Source: Verticillium longisporum (lineage: Eukaryota > Ascomycota > Sordariomycetes > Glomerellales > Plectosphaerellaceae). Taken from it: a stretch of 64,000 bases of DNA. The notes below the pieces were generated by a model, which saw nothing but the letters and a program-made list of their open reading frames with translations, made no database searches and was not told the DNA's origin. Within the stretch, counting starts at the first letter, position 1. Each line of letters starts with the position of its first letter. Below, in pieces: positions 24,001-35,047 of this stretch. Where the stretch lies: assembly GCA_019188255.1 (NCBI GenBank), contig JAETXT010000006.1:4402001-4466000 (forward strand), given 5' to 3'. A program made the position numbers and the translations under genes.

Positions 24001-27000
24001 GGTACTCAGCATGCCATGTCAGATGCCAACCGACAGACTCGACCTCTAGCCATCACAGCATTCCGAACCGTCGTTCTCAGACCCAAGCGCAAAGGCACCC
24101 TGATCATATGCTGTGACGACACCAGGCTACTTTTCTTTCCCTTGCCTTCCTTCATTCGGTAACTTGACACGACACTTACCACTACCGCTGTTGCTGCTGT
24201 AATGTAATGAAAGGCGACCCCTGATTTCTGGGACACTCTGCACTTGATGGCGCTGATCAGTTACCCCTCGGGAATGCTTCCCCTCGGGTGTAAAATAGAT
24301 ACATATCTCAAGGTATGCTCCGACGAGGCAAGTACCTTTCCCAGGCCGTTCAGCGCATCGATGATGAAAGACGTGAACCTAAGGTACCTACAGAAGGGGA
24401 ATGGACCACCGACCAGGTGAAGCGAGGGGACCAGGCCAGGGGGCCGAGCATGCTTCATGCCAGCGGGCCCCAGTCCTTCCAGCGTCCAGGGCAGGCTGAG
24501 CAGCAGGGACAGGGAGCCACCTAGGACGCTAAGGACGCGATGGCGACGCCTGGCGTGCTGGCGTGCTCGAGTCGTAGTCGTGGTCCCCTTCCTCCCATCC
24601 TACTTTGGCCAGAAAAGGGATAGCGTGCCTGCCGTACACGTTGTTGTCCCGTGCTTGCCTTTCCTGTTCTGGTCGCATTCTCCAGGTTGGCATGTCTTCA
24701 CAAAGCTGTCCAGCTTCTTCATTACCTAATCAACAAGGTCAACATGCTTTTGTTCGGTGAGAGCTTGGCTCGATAAGCTGCATGTTTCATTTCGCAGACT
24801 GCGTTTTTCCGGAACCATCACAGGCTCCTTCAGCCTAGTATGCTGTTCGACCATCTTCCAGTACGTTGAGTTGTAGTCGATCCTCGCGCATTGCCTGGAA
24901 GCTCCGACCTCGACCATCAACAATCGCTGAATCCAGACCAGGCCCCGGCCTCCGCTGATCTCGAACGTTATACTGGCTTCTTTTCTTTTGGCTACGTGTC
25001 TAGGTGTCTTTGCAGGGAACTTTGACTACTCTACTTGGCTGCACTGGCCGACTAGCAACGGCTTGCCCTGGGGGATGACAAGCAGAGGCTCCTGATACGT
25101 TGGCGGTGCCGACATGGCGATCGAAACAGGAGCATACTTCTTGAGGATCGTGATCTCTTCCCTCCTGCGATCACCGACTGAAGTGCTTTCCCCATAAGGA
25201 CTATTACCACGTAACAATTTGTATTACCTCTCGTCAAGACACTTTTCACTCAGCACTATCAATCGTGGCTTGACGATGGATACGGCTGGCTGAGCGACGA
25301 CGACGAACGATCGCTACGACTGACCATCACAGAGATGATACCTGAGTCCCGGGCCTACCAGCTAGAAGACGATGGAAGGAAGAAACGCCACAATTCTCGG
25401 AATGTGTCAACAAACCCCCCGGGAGTGCACTTGCGGTCAAGAGCGGCGTTTTCCTGTGGCCTCATCAGCTCTCTTTGGCTGAAGGATAAGAAGTAGAAAC
25501 CCGGTCTAGGTAGGATGTGACGGACGTTCTTTTGCGTCTGGTTTTGCTTCTGTCACCAACGGTTCAAACCCTGTCACTTCCATGCCGGAATGCGTGACAA
25601 GCGACGAATGGCAGACTCGACACCGGTAATGCGACGTCAGCAACAGGAGGGGGACTCGAGACACGACGACACCCGATGGGCAGACGAAGAATGGCCGCTG
25701 ACAGACGAGAGACCTGAAGAGCGAAAATTACGGTAAGTAGCCATCGCCGTCGATGGCTGCAATACCCTGGCCACCGGCGAAAGACAAAGGCCGGATCAAC
25801 CAAACGGCTCTGTCCCTGACCTCCTCACCGCCGTCGGCCCTGGCCCTACCTGCGTTGTGCGTGATTCGGCACACCCAGTGCGGCAAGTTGCTTGTGGTGC
25901 TGGTGGTGGTATTGGCTGGTCGCCGTGCCAGTCGGTCCCTTCCCCACCCCCCCTATTGAGAAAGCCATGCATGTCGAGGTCTCCACGGATTCTTGAGATG
26001 GGATGGCAGGGCATGCATAGGCCAGCATGGTACGTTGTAGATGATAGGTGCCCCGAGCCCCTAGCCCCGGAAGCCAAGCCGTGAGAGGTGCATGGTGGTT
26101 TTTACGGTAGATTTGCAAGCGAAGAAGTTGAAGCTCTCAGCCCATCCAAGGTAACCCCGATTTCGATTGCGGTAAATCAACCGGTCGGCTTTTGACTGAT
26201 CAGAAGAAACCCGAATGGCATTCTGAGCAAGCGCCTGGCAACCTAATGCAGTATCCTACCTTGTTCACCTAGGTAAGGTACTTATCCGTCTGACCTTGAC
26301 CTGAACAAGGTGGGTTGCGGAGGTGGGCAGCTCATTCACTATCCTCTACGCCGGGTCAGTCAATGCCATCCCAGCTTCTGTACAGGGGACATGCCAGACC
26401 CCACCAAGCCATGCCCCGGACTTGTCGAAGATATGGACAACTCTGCTGCGCTCGACATATCGCAAGCAAAGAAGAACAAGCGGGAGCTTGCAACCATTCA
26501 CCGTTGAGCGGATCTCAAGGCCTGATGAGAAGTCAGCAAAACTGTCGATGGATGGGCGAGGCGTTGACTCGACAGATGGATGAACTGAGAATCAGCTCAG
26601 AGCTCAAAGCAAGCAGCACATTCCCCGCCCAGATCTATTGGGCAAAAACAGACAACCAGGGCTAGGAGGGTGACCCGTCTCCGATACTGCACCCGAGATA
26701 TGATCACGACTACCTTACCATCCTCCCCTGGTTCAGGGCCCATCAGGTAGGGGTACCGACAACGGCAGCAAGCAGCATGATTCTCCTTGGGCCGTCTGTT
26801 GGCAGAAGTTTGCGGACACCTCTCATACGCGGCACGCGGCACGTCCACATACGGGAATGAGGGTCATATTAGACAAGCTTGGTTCTGTCAACAGTTAGAT
26901 GAAGCCGATTCAGCATCTCGCTGGCATCCAATGAACCGTCAAATAATACTCCTGCTGCTACAACCAGCAACTTTGGGTTTCCGGATGCATCTACAACCGC

Positions 27001-30000
27001 GCTGCATTGGACTCCTAGTTGACCAACAAGTCGAGAGGTAGGCAAAAATACGCACCCTCAACCAAGCACACCTGTCGGTCAAGAAGTGGGGCAACTGACG
27101 ACCCAATATACTACCTCCCGGGTCGAGCAATCCGGCGTCGTCCCAACGTCACCTGTTGGGACTTCGAATAGGCATCCCAACAAGGGCCTGTAATTTTACG
27201 ACGGCCCTGAACCCGTTCTGCCGGTGCAAATAGAGAAGCCACCGAACGTCGTTGACATGCCGCATGCATGGCGTTGGTCCAGATTTTTCGATATGCCTCC
27301 TCTAACTTTAATTTCTTGGTTGCTGCAACCCATGTAGTGTTTCCCTTGACAAGGTGTACGAGACTGTACTTTGCCTGCCGCGGGCTGTCGACGGTAAACA
27401 TACCGCCTCTGCTTGGTTTCTTCTCTTAAGCCACATGCTGACATGCCTTAAGCTTCACCTCTGTTCGTTTTGTCGTGGCTCGACTGACTCTGACTCAACT
27501 GGCACCGACTCGACAGGCGACTATTGTGGTTGCGTCGAATACAGAGCCAAGGCTTCGCCCACAACACAATATGCCGTATGTTGTTCACTCGTTTGATGAC
27601 CAGGACCATCGCAGGTGAACAGATGAACAAACGACCAGCCTCTGGCGGGTACCGGGTGACTACGACGTCATTCGAACACAACCTCATGCACCACATTTGA
27701 GGGGGCCCGCCTTGTCCTCCCTGGATCTGGGGATCGTGGCCGTCTTACCAGACACAACAGGAGGGGGGGCCTACGCCGGTGCGAGTGGGACGTCAAGCCA
27801 AGGCCTACCCAGCTTGCCTCCCTGACAGCCCACCATCGTGAGCAAATCCCCCCTCCACCCCCACTCACACATGGAGTGTTGCTCAGTTGAGCCGCATATC
27901 CAACCTCGCCTCTCGCCGCGCTGTCGGACACTGCATCACGGCGGCTCGCCACCACGTTGAGTGCGACATATAGTGTATAAGGACACCACTTATGGCATTG
28001 CATGGTGACACATTGTGAAAACCTGTCCACCGATCGTGCCCTGCTGGAGGTGTGCTGTATCAGGTCCTGAGTAGACTTCTCATGGTCATGCACGGAAACC
28101 CGCATCAATGACTTTGGGCGGCCTGTCTGCGTACGCACGGTAGTTCGGCCGATGTCAATTGCGCCAGGCTTCTGGCATTCGATGGTAGCACCATCGTCTG
28201 CGAACCGCAACATGTCCCACAAGCCAAGACCAGATACCCTACGACCATCCTTCTACCCAAACTTCACTGCCGCCTTCCACGCAAGACCATGACATGCCTA
28301 GATCTCAGTATCTTGGTCGAGAGGCTTGGCCTGTGCAGGGACAGGTAGCGGGGCAATGGGAGGCGTGCTCCAGGCTGTGCGGCCACCTTCTATGACATAA
28401 GTCGCTTTCCACGATGACTTGGTAAACCTCATTCTCATGACAAGTAACCTGACCTTCTGAGATATGGCTGTAGGGTGGGTCCTATGATCATGTTGTGTCA
28501 CTCTATGGCTGATGCTGTACAATGGCGGAGAATGGTGTGAATTTTCCGAGGGCTTGCCCAGTGCGGGGGAGCGACAGTGCTTGTGGCGCTTCAACTTGGT
28601 CAGTCTAGTTGGGAAGATCCTGGGGGCGACGGTATGCTCAACAAGGCGATTTGGATCAACTGGATGTTCGTGTTACACGACAGTCCAGCGGGCGGGTGGG
28701 TGAATTAGCGGGGAAGGGGAGGCAAGGGGGCACTGTGGCACACATGTCTGTTTTCTCAATTGCTAGGATATCTTGGATCTTTTCCAGAAGCCTGTCGTCT
28801 CAGCACTCCACGGCTCGAGTGAGACAACAGGCCTGTCCGCCGCCGAGACTTTGCTTGTTCGATATGTGGCCGGGCATTGGTGACAATGTGCCAAGTTGAC
28901 CAGACGCACGCTCTACTCATACAATGGCATATTCTAGACTCCCCTTACAATACCATCACATAGTCGCCACCAAATGATCTGACTCTTCATGTTACCAGAA
29001 TGTTTGGAAGGTCACTGGAGATAGTAAGCGCCAAGACATTATGTTCTTCGTCATGTTTTCTTTCGGGTCAACTCCCGATAACGCAAAGCCCATGATCCTG
29101 GCGCTGAACCAATACCAGGCTAGCCGGGCTATATGTAAAGGTATCCTTAGCAACACCAGGAATCGAGCCAGACTGGCTGGACGACGCTTCCCCTGTGTCA
29201 GCTCCAACCCCCATGGCGCCGATCGACGTGCCGTCCGGCACTCATTCGGGGGCCTCGCGTGTCTGTAACCGAGACGACAGGACGCATCCCTGCCGCTGCC
29301 GCCGCCCCCTTCCCCCCACCCCCTTGCTGAGCATCACATCTTCTCTCCCTGGCGGCAGACCTAGCAGCCGCCACCCTCCCGGGTCCGAATGCATTGAAGG
29401 CGCGCCGCAGGGAGAGAACCGGCACACCTAGTTCTTTCGTAGTGGAGCCCAGGAGGTCCTTGTGGGGCGTGTTGCTTGTAAAAGGGGAGAACAGGGGATT
29501 GTAAAGGGGGAAAACGGGGGAAATACGTAGAAAGTTCACATCTTGCAGTAAGAGACGTCATTTTGTCGACCACGCATCATGCTGGGGTCACCTGCTGCGG
29601 GAGGTGCATGGCACGGGTCGCTTGGGACGACCTAAGAGGGTGTCGCAGCAGCCTCAAGGTGGCGGGCAGCAAGCAAGCAGCAATCAACCTCAATCAGTGG
29701 CCTTGGTGGAAGGAAAGGGGGGGGGGCAAGGAAGAGACCATCGTCTGAGCTCACCGTACAGGGACTTTCCATCATGTACCAGTACGTTGCTGCTCACCGT
29801 GATTTCCAAGACAGGGAAAAGGCGGTCCGCATTCTTCCGTCCAGAGAGCTCTTTTCTTGGGTCCTGATGACGGCAATTCCTTGGCTGGACGTTGCGGCGG
29901 GCGGTCTTGATGAGTGTGAGTTGCCGGGTGTGGAGGCGATAATGGCGGTGAAGGTGGGGGGATGGGTTTGGTGCTGCGGGCGGGGAGGGATCCGAGCTCG

Positions 30001-31491
30001 GCGGTTGTGTCGCCGGTTCGAGGCACGTACTCTTTTTGCCCTGAACCTGTTGATCTCTCTTTTCTCTGGCGGGTGATAGTCGATAACATTGGATAGCCAT
30101 AGCCTTGAGAGCATGAGAGGGGGAGAAGAAGGAAAGGGGAGGGGAGTGGGACTGAGTCTCTCATACTCCCACCTGAACACCGGGGAACGTCTCGGCGAGA
30201 GCCATGACAGAGAGCGGAAGTGTCGACACTGATCCGGCCGAATTGGAGGGAGACACATGGATCTTTGGGCTGGGAGGTCGCCCATCGACGGGGAGCTCGG
30301 AAGAGCCCGAACAGGATGGAGGATGCTTCTTTTCCGGTCAGGACCTTTGGGAAAGGTGCTTGCGGCTGCTGAACTGATCAACTGCGGTGATGGCGCGCTG
30401 GGATCTTGACTCGATAAGAGTCGGAAGGGGGAGGCGAAGCAAATAGGATCGCACAGCCGGAGGCAAGCTCGAGGTTGGTGATCAATATACTTACAAGGTG
30501 CAGCATGGGGCGGTCTGTGAGCGGTCTGGGCGCGAAGATCTCGCGTTGGCTGATCTTTCGTGGCTTCTGAGTAGAGATAGGCAGCTCAAGGGCAAAAGAC
30601 GCCAACACCGCTGGAACTTCGCACAGGGGTGATATCACGCGAGCAGTGATTGCGGTCCATCGACTAGCCTTCGTCTCTGGAGCCAAGGGAGCCCAACGCT
30701 GCCTCACGTTGACTCGTGAACGTACGGAGAGCCCTTGATGGGAAACAATGGTGATAGAGGCATGAATGGTGCGACGCAAGGGCTGACGACATGCGGGCTC
30801 TGCGTAGAGGTACCACTGAGAGTCCATTGAGGTCTCGAATCATCAAGCTATCAGTCGAGAGCGCCATTGCCGAAGACGAAGCTGCTAAGCACGGCATCCC
30901 CGGATGGCCCATACACGTGTTTGCCAAGGTATGGTGAGCGACAGCAGACATCCAACGTGGCGTCGCTACGGACGAGCTTGCCTAGATCAATATCAGCCAA
31001 TGTGCTCGCACGCCAGCTTCGCGAAGACAGTAAAGGATAGAGAACGAAAGGTGTCGAACTACATGTACATGGGTCATCGGCTGCGGAGGTCCGAGATTGT
31101 AGAATCAGCCCACCGCTGTTGGGACTCAACAACGTTCTCATCAATATATGTCGTAGGAAAACAAGAGAACTAGACGTTGCAAGCGACTGTTGGACGATGA
31201 CAGAATCGAGCTAGTGAGAGGAATCCCAAGAATGTACGACCATGTGGAGGCGTAACTCATTGATCTACCCTGACTCCAGCTTCAACTGCTTGCTCCCCCA
31301 TTGAACCCCCACATGCTTTCCCCACGGAACCACCCCCACCAGTTGCCCCCATCTCATCCAACAGTCCATCAGTCCATGACGACACTCACGGTTCACGTCT
31401 AATTGCCTTCACAACAGCATCAATTGCCAGACTACCAGGAACGTAGTTGACTTAGTGCCTAAACCAGCCATCGAACTCGATTGTAAAAGTC
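21097..31491. other. 10.4 kb stretch with no supportable gene
   Basis: Open frames are plentiful but overlap on both strands, lack family motifs and fall in low-complexity GC-rich DNA; the longest is 300 codons, minus strand, 21456-22358. Composition is not strongly AT-biased, so this is not an obvious RIP-mutated transposon graveyard, and no transposase or reverse-transcriptase motif is visible. TACCTAGGTA-type words recur at 21021-21040, 21931-21970, 22155-22167, 23535-23549, 24376-24392, 25503-25516 and 26267-26281. Rapidly evolving genes with short exons, or long non-coding RNAs, could be hidden here. Confidence 0.5.
21931..21970. repeat. TACCTAGGTA-type palindromic cluster
   Basis: GGTAAGGTACC, CCTAGGTACC and TTAGGTAGG words follow each other within 40 bases, the same vocabulary as at 12999-13060 and 40331-40395. 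Confidence 0.75.
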
Positions 31492-32808
31492 ATGTGTGGT
31501 CGTTATGCCCTTAATCTGGTCAGTTTTCAGCCTCATTTACGGCCGAATCCTACGTCGTCTTGCTTACTGACGTGCATGCTCTCACAGAGTCCATCCCAGA
31601 TCCGCCGGATGCTTCAAGATGAAAACATGCCTGTCGACGATGCGCCGCCCGACGAGGGTGATGAGTCGCCGCGGCAGAGCTACAACTTTGCCCCGGGCTA
31701 TCATGGCATTGTGTACCGCGCAGACACATCTGCCCGCGGCGCTGGGTACCAGCAAGAGGACAAGCACACACCAGGTCAGACGCAAGATGATGGAGTGGAC
31801 GCAGTTTCCACGCATGAAAACTCGGCCGTGAGATATAAGCTGCAGTCGATGAAATGGGGCCTCATACCATTCTGGACCAAGAGAAACCCCGACTATGGAT
31901 CGATGATGAAGACGATCAACTGCCGTGACGATTCGCTGAGTACAGCAGGTGGCATGTGGAGCACCATGAAAGCCCGAAAGAGGTGTATTGTACTTGCGCA
32001 AGGGTTCTATGAATGGCTGAAGCACGGCAAGGAGAAGATGCCGCATCATGTCAAACGAACGGATGGCCAGCTCATGTGCTTTGCAGGATTATGGGATTGT
32101 GTTCGTTATGAAGGCTCGTTGTCCCGACCGATGCTTCAGACCATTGACGGCTGACAGCGGAACACAGACTCAGATCACGATCATTACACCTACACCATCA
32201 TCACGACGGACAGCAACAAGCAGCTCAAGTTCCTCCACGATCGCATGCCTGTGATACTGGAACCGGGCTCCGAGGACCTGAAGACGTGGCTGGACCCTGG
32301 AAGACACGAGTGGTCAGGCGAATTACAGGCTCTGCTTAAGCCGTTTACGGGGAAGCTCGATTGCTATCCCGTCTCCAAAGAGGTTGGCAAGGTGGGAAAC
32401 AACTCCCCATCATTCATCGTTCCCATCGACAGCAAAGAGAACAAATCCAATATCGCCAACTTCTTTGCCAACGCCGAGAAGAAGCAGAAGACGACAAAAG
32501 TGAGCGTTGAGAGGGAATACGAACTCTGCGAAACTGATGATCACACCGCATTCAAGGCACAGGTCTCGCCGCAAAAGCAGCCGAACATTGTCATGACAGC
32601 CGATGATGGCCCAAAAACCCTCCCCAAGAGGGCCGCATCTGATGATCTCGAGGATGAGAAGCCACCAATGAAAACGCCTGTCAAGTCGTTACCTCGGCCT
32701 TCGCGGCCTTCCAAGATTAGCGCCACCAGCAATAAGAAAGGCAGAGTGGTACAATCAGACAAGCAGCCGAACCAGAAGATCACCCGATTCTTCGGCAATA
32801 GTGCATAA
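31492..32808 (+). CDS. SRAP-domain abasic-site protein (HMCES/YedK family)
   Basis: SRAP proteins crosslink to abasic sites in single-stranded DNA through the N-terminal Cys. Exons are 31492-31518, 31588-32104 and 32168-32808 (394 residues). The frame starts MCGRYALNL, so Cys2 becomes the catalytic residue after Met removal. Family landmarks follow: YNFAPGY, MKWGLIPFW, NCRDDS, the active-site Glu in GFYEW, and HDRMPVIL. Intron 1 (31519-31587) is clear. Intron 2 has a clear branch site (CTGAC) and acceptor at 32167. Its donor is unusual: GTTATG at 32105 gives the only in-frame join, whereas family comparison would keep a few more residues, so the junction or one base may be wrong. The C-terminal 120 residues are Lys/Pro-rich and end in QPNQKITRFFGNSA, which resembles a PCNA-interacting motif. 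Confidence 0.92.
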
Positions 32809-32979
32809 CTGCGACTTCAGCACAGAATGGTTTACACTGCACCATAATGGTATCGATACCAGATGATACCGTAATTTCGCAGCTTGAGCAGTGGGTTCGC
32901 TGTAGACTATTGCCAGTTGGAAAATGCTCTAAGTATAGGCAACCCCTACTGACAAATTCTGAAAGCGTCTTCGAAGCAT

Positions 32980-34094
32980 CTAGCCATCGCTCATGAAGTA
33001 CTCCGGCACCTAGCATGTCCACTACGTCAATCAGCATGCAAGTTTATATCTATGTTTCGTCGAACAACTCACAGGCTTTCCTCCCGGAACCTCGTACGAG
33101 CTGATGCCCTGGTAAATCTATTTTTGATTTCAGTACGAATGCCGTAGTGGTTGCCAATTGCGACAGCCCAGCGAGAGGCACGACTCACATTAGCCGTGTA
33201 TCCCGGATCAGTCTCCTTGAAAGCACCAGGAATGTCCAACGTGGGGTTGAATCTCCCCGCGTCGGCAGAGCTACCAGTCACTCTAATCTGCGCGCAGCTC
33301 GTGTAGCTGAGGTTTATTAGTCGCCAAGCTCCATATGGACAATGGACAACATGCGAAAACCTACAACTGCGGGATACCGGCTGGCCACGGGTTATGGATG
33401 CCCAGCTGGCTCACCTTTAGGAGGTACTCTCCGTTCGGCAAGCATGTTGGGATCTGCCCTTCGTACGTCTCTGTACAGAATCAACACCATCAGCCCGGAA
33501 AAAGAGCGTTGCCTTGGGCTGCGAAACTTACGTCGAAGGGGCCACGTAGGCTGGCCGTTACTGAATGTCGGTCCAATATCCTTGAACTTGAGCCACTTTC
33601 CGGAGCCGTCATAGGCGCGAACGGAGCTCGGCGCTTTCGACAAGAAGCTGTGCCAGCATTAGCGCACACGATGGAAATATTCCAACCAAGCGATATGCCT
33701 GGGCTGTAAAAGACACGCCTCATGCGTGGAATCATACAAGGAGATGGGGCCCTGGTGGTAGACGGCCGTGTCGAGGGTGAAGGAGAACGTATCGCCAGGC
33801 TTGACGTCGATCACGGAGGTTTGGGCTCCGGAGGCACCTCCGACGTTACAACGGAGATCGGGTGAGGCAAGATCTGCGATCTGCGTCAACGGTGCCACGG
33901 TCTTCATGGAGCTCACCAAAGACGACGAGAGGCCTCTCATTACCAGTGACGGGATGGTTTTGATTAGTGTTCTGTCCGATTCCCTCATAGACACCATATT
34001 TGGTGGAACCAACAGCGAATTGCTGGAAGATGTAATGGCCGGACGCCTGCGACACGGCCAGGCCGACGATGGCAGCAATGGAGGAAAGCTTCAT
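32980..34094 (-). CDS. AA9 lytic polysaccharide monooxygenase
   Basis: A secreted copper enzyme that oxidatively cleaves cellulose or related glucans. Seven exons on the minus strand: 34094-33944, 33873-33738, 33647-33532, 33470-33365, 33306-33189, 33117-33073 and 33009-32980. All junctions close in frame, giving 233 residues. A 19-residue signal peptide ([19 protein letters not shown]) leaves His as the first mature residue, the first copper ligand. The second ligand is His71 (mature) in AVYHQGPIS. The third element is [12 protein letters not shown] with the conserved Gln and axial Tyr. Cysteines include DLRCN, PTCLP and TSCAQ. There is no carbohydrate-binding module. The C-terminus reads [13 protein letters not shown], where many relatives end close after a GGxP motif. 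Six introns in a gene this short are many. Confidence 0.93.
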
Positions 34095-34192
34095 AGTGCT
34101 TTTGATGGCAGCAAAGTTTGCGGTATGTGAATTGCAAAGCAGTCAATGGAGCGATCTGAGAGGGTTCACAATCCGTAGCTGAGCCTGGTATC

Positions 34193-34200
34193 TTTATATA
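34193..34200 (-). promoter_or_regulatory. TATA-like box of the AA9 gene
   Basis: On the minus strand the sequence reads TATATAAA about 100 bases upstream of the AA9 start codon. The spacing is suitable for a core promoter element in an inducible gene. Confidence 0.55.
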
Positions 34201-34322
34201 AACAGAACAACCTTCTCGACGAGTGAGCTTGCACAGCAAATGTGACGGTGGCGGAAACCATTGCCGACATGGCCAAGGCCGTTCCCCATACTTGTCTCAT
34301 TCCATCCATAGATTAACGCTAT

Positions 34323-34341
34323 GATCCCCCACGGGGGGATC
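34323..34341. promoter_or_regulatory. perfect inverted repeat GATCCCCC/GGGGGATC, possible CreA-type site
   Basis: Two 8-base arms around a 3-base centre lie about 230-250 bases upstream of the AA9 start. The left arm plus the next bases contains CCCCAC, whose complement GTGGGG fits the SYGGRG consensus of the carbon-catabolite repressor CreA/CRE1. LPMO genes are commonly CreA-controlled. The site assignment is inference. Confidence 0.4.
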
Positions 34342-34376
34342 CTCGTGATGAGACCGGCGCAGATTGCAATACTATG

Positions 34377-34382
34377 GCTAAA
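34377..34382. promoter_or_regulatory. GGCTAA motif, possible XlnR/Xyr1 site
   Basis: GGCTAA(A) matches the core recognised by the (hemi)cellulase activator XlnR/Xyr1. It lies about 285 bases upstream of the AA9 start and near the CreA-like inverted repeat. A six-base word is weak evidence by itself. Confidence 0.3.
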
Positions 34383-35047
34383 GGCCACGACGGGTGTCAC
34401 CCGGCCGGAGCCTGGCTTCCCGTACACAGCACAAAACTGCCAGATGCGGCAGGACGCTAAAAGAGAGCCCTCATTCTACGGGGATTACTCTGCACTGCCG
34501 ACTGACATCAGGCACTGCAAGTGCTATGCCTTGCAGGCCGATGTTTCGGCGAGATGCTTACAACTCCAACCGTAATGTTGCACTGCGTCAGTGACCATGA
34601 CGGAGGCAATAGCAATCAGCATGGTATGAGTGGACGACGACCTGTGGTTCATATTGCCTACCAGAAGGAGCGCGAGCTGGGACTCGACTGAGCATAATGT
34701 AATGACCATGACCCGTCCTTTCGGCCGGGTTGTTGTCTGGATACCGGCCCGACACTGGGGATCAACAGAGTCGCAAGCCAAACATGTCGAAGGACGTGAA
34801 TGCTGCCTATTTCCGTGCCGGAGGCCAGCAAGGAGTCAACGAATGTCAGGCTGCATTGTACACACACATCATACGGAGTTGCCGATCTTCGAAAAGCCGT
34901 CAACTTGATGTAATAACAAAGCGTGTGGTATAAGCCGTGCCTTGGATAAAATGGTTTCCATTCATGAAGCGTTACAGTGATTACCAACTCCCACAAACGC
35001 CGGTGCCGTCTTATCCACACACAGTATGACTTTTTCTTTTGTCAACC

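Larger units (their letters stand above)
34095..35047. other. AA9 promoter region
   Basis: This lies between the AA9 start (read leftwards) and the 3' end of the Pol III gene. It contains a TATA-like box, a GGCTAA motif and a GATCCCCC inverted repeat, listed separately. No gene is supported in the rest. Confidence 0.5.

Noticed and set aside
25209..25500. Open segment reading SWLDDGYGWLSDDDERS
   Set aside because: No start codon, no convincing splice partners and no recognised family; noted only as a possible gene remnant.
25561..25571. GGTTCAAACCC resembling a tRNA B box
   Set aside because: No matching A box, acceptor stem or T-arm pairing in the surrounding 90 bases.
29750..30160. Minus-strand segment reading ITVSSNVLVHDGKSLYGELR, amidohydrolase-like
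   Set aside because: Only about 20 residues look protein-like; flanking frames are Pro/Arg low complexity and no exon chain could be built.
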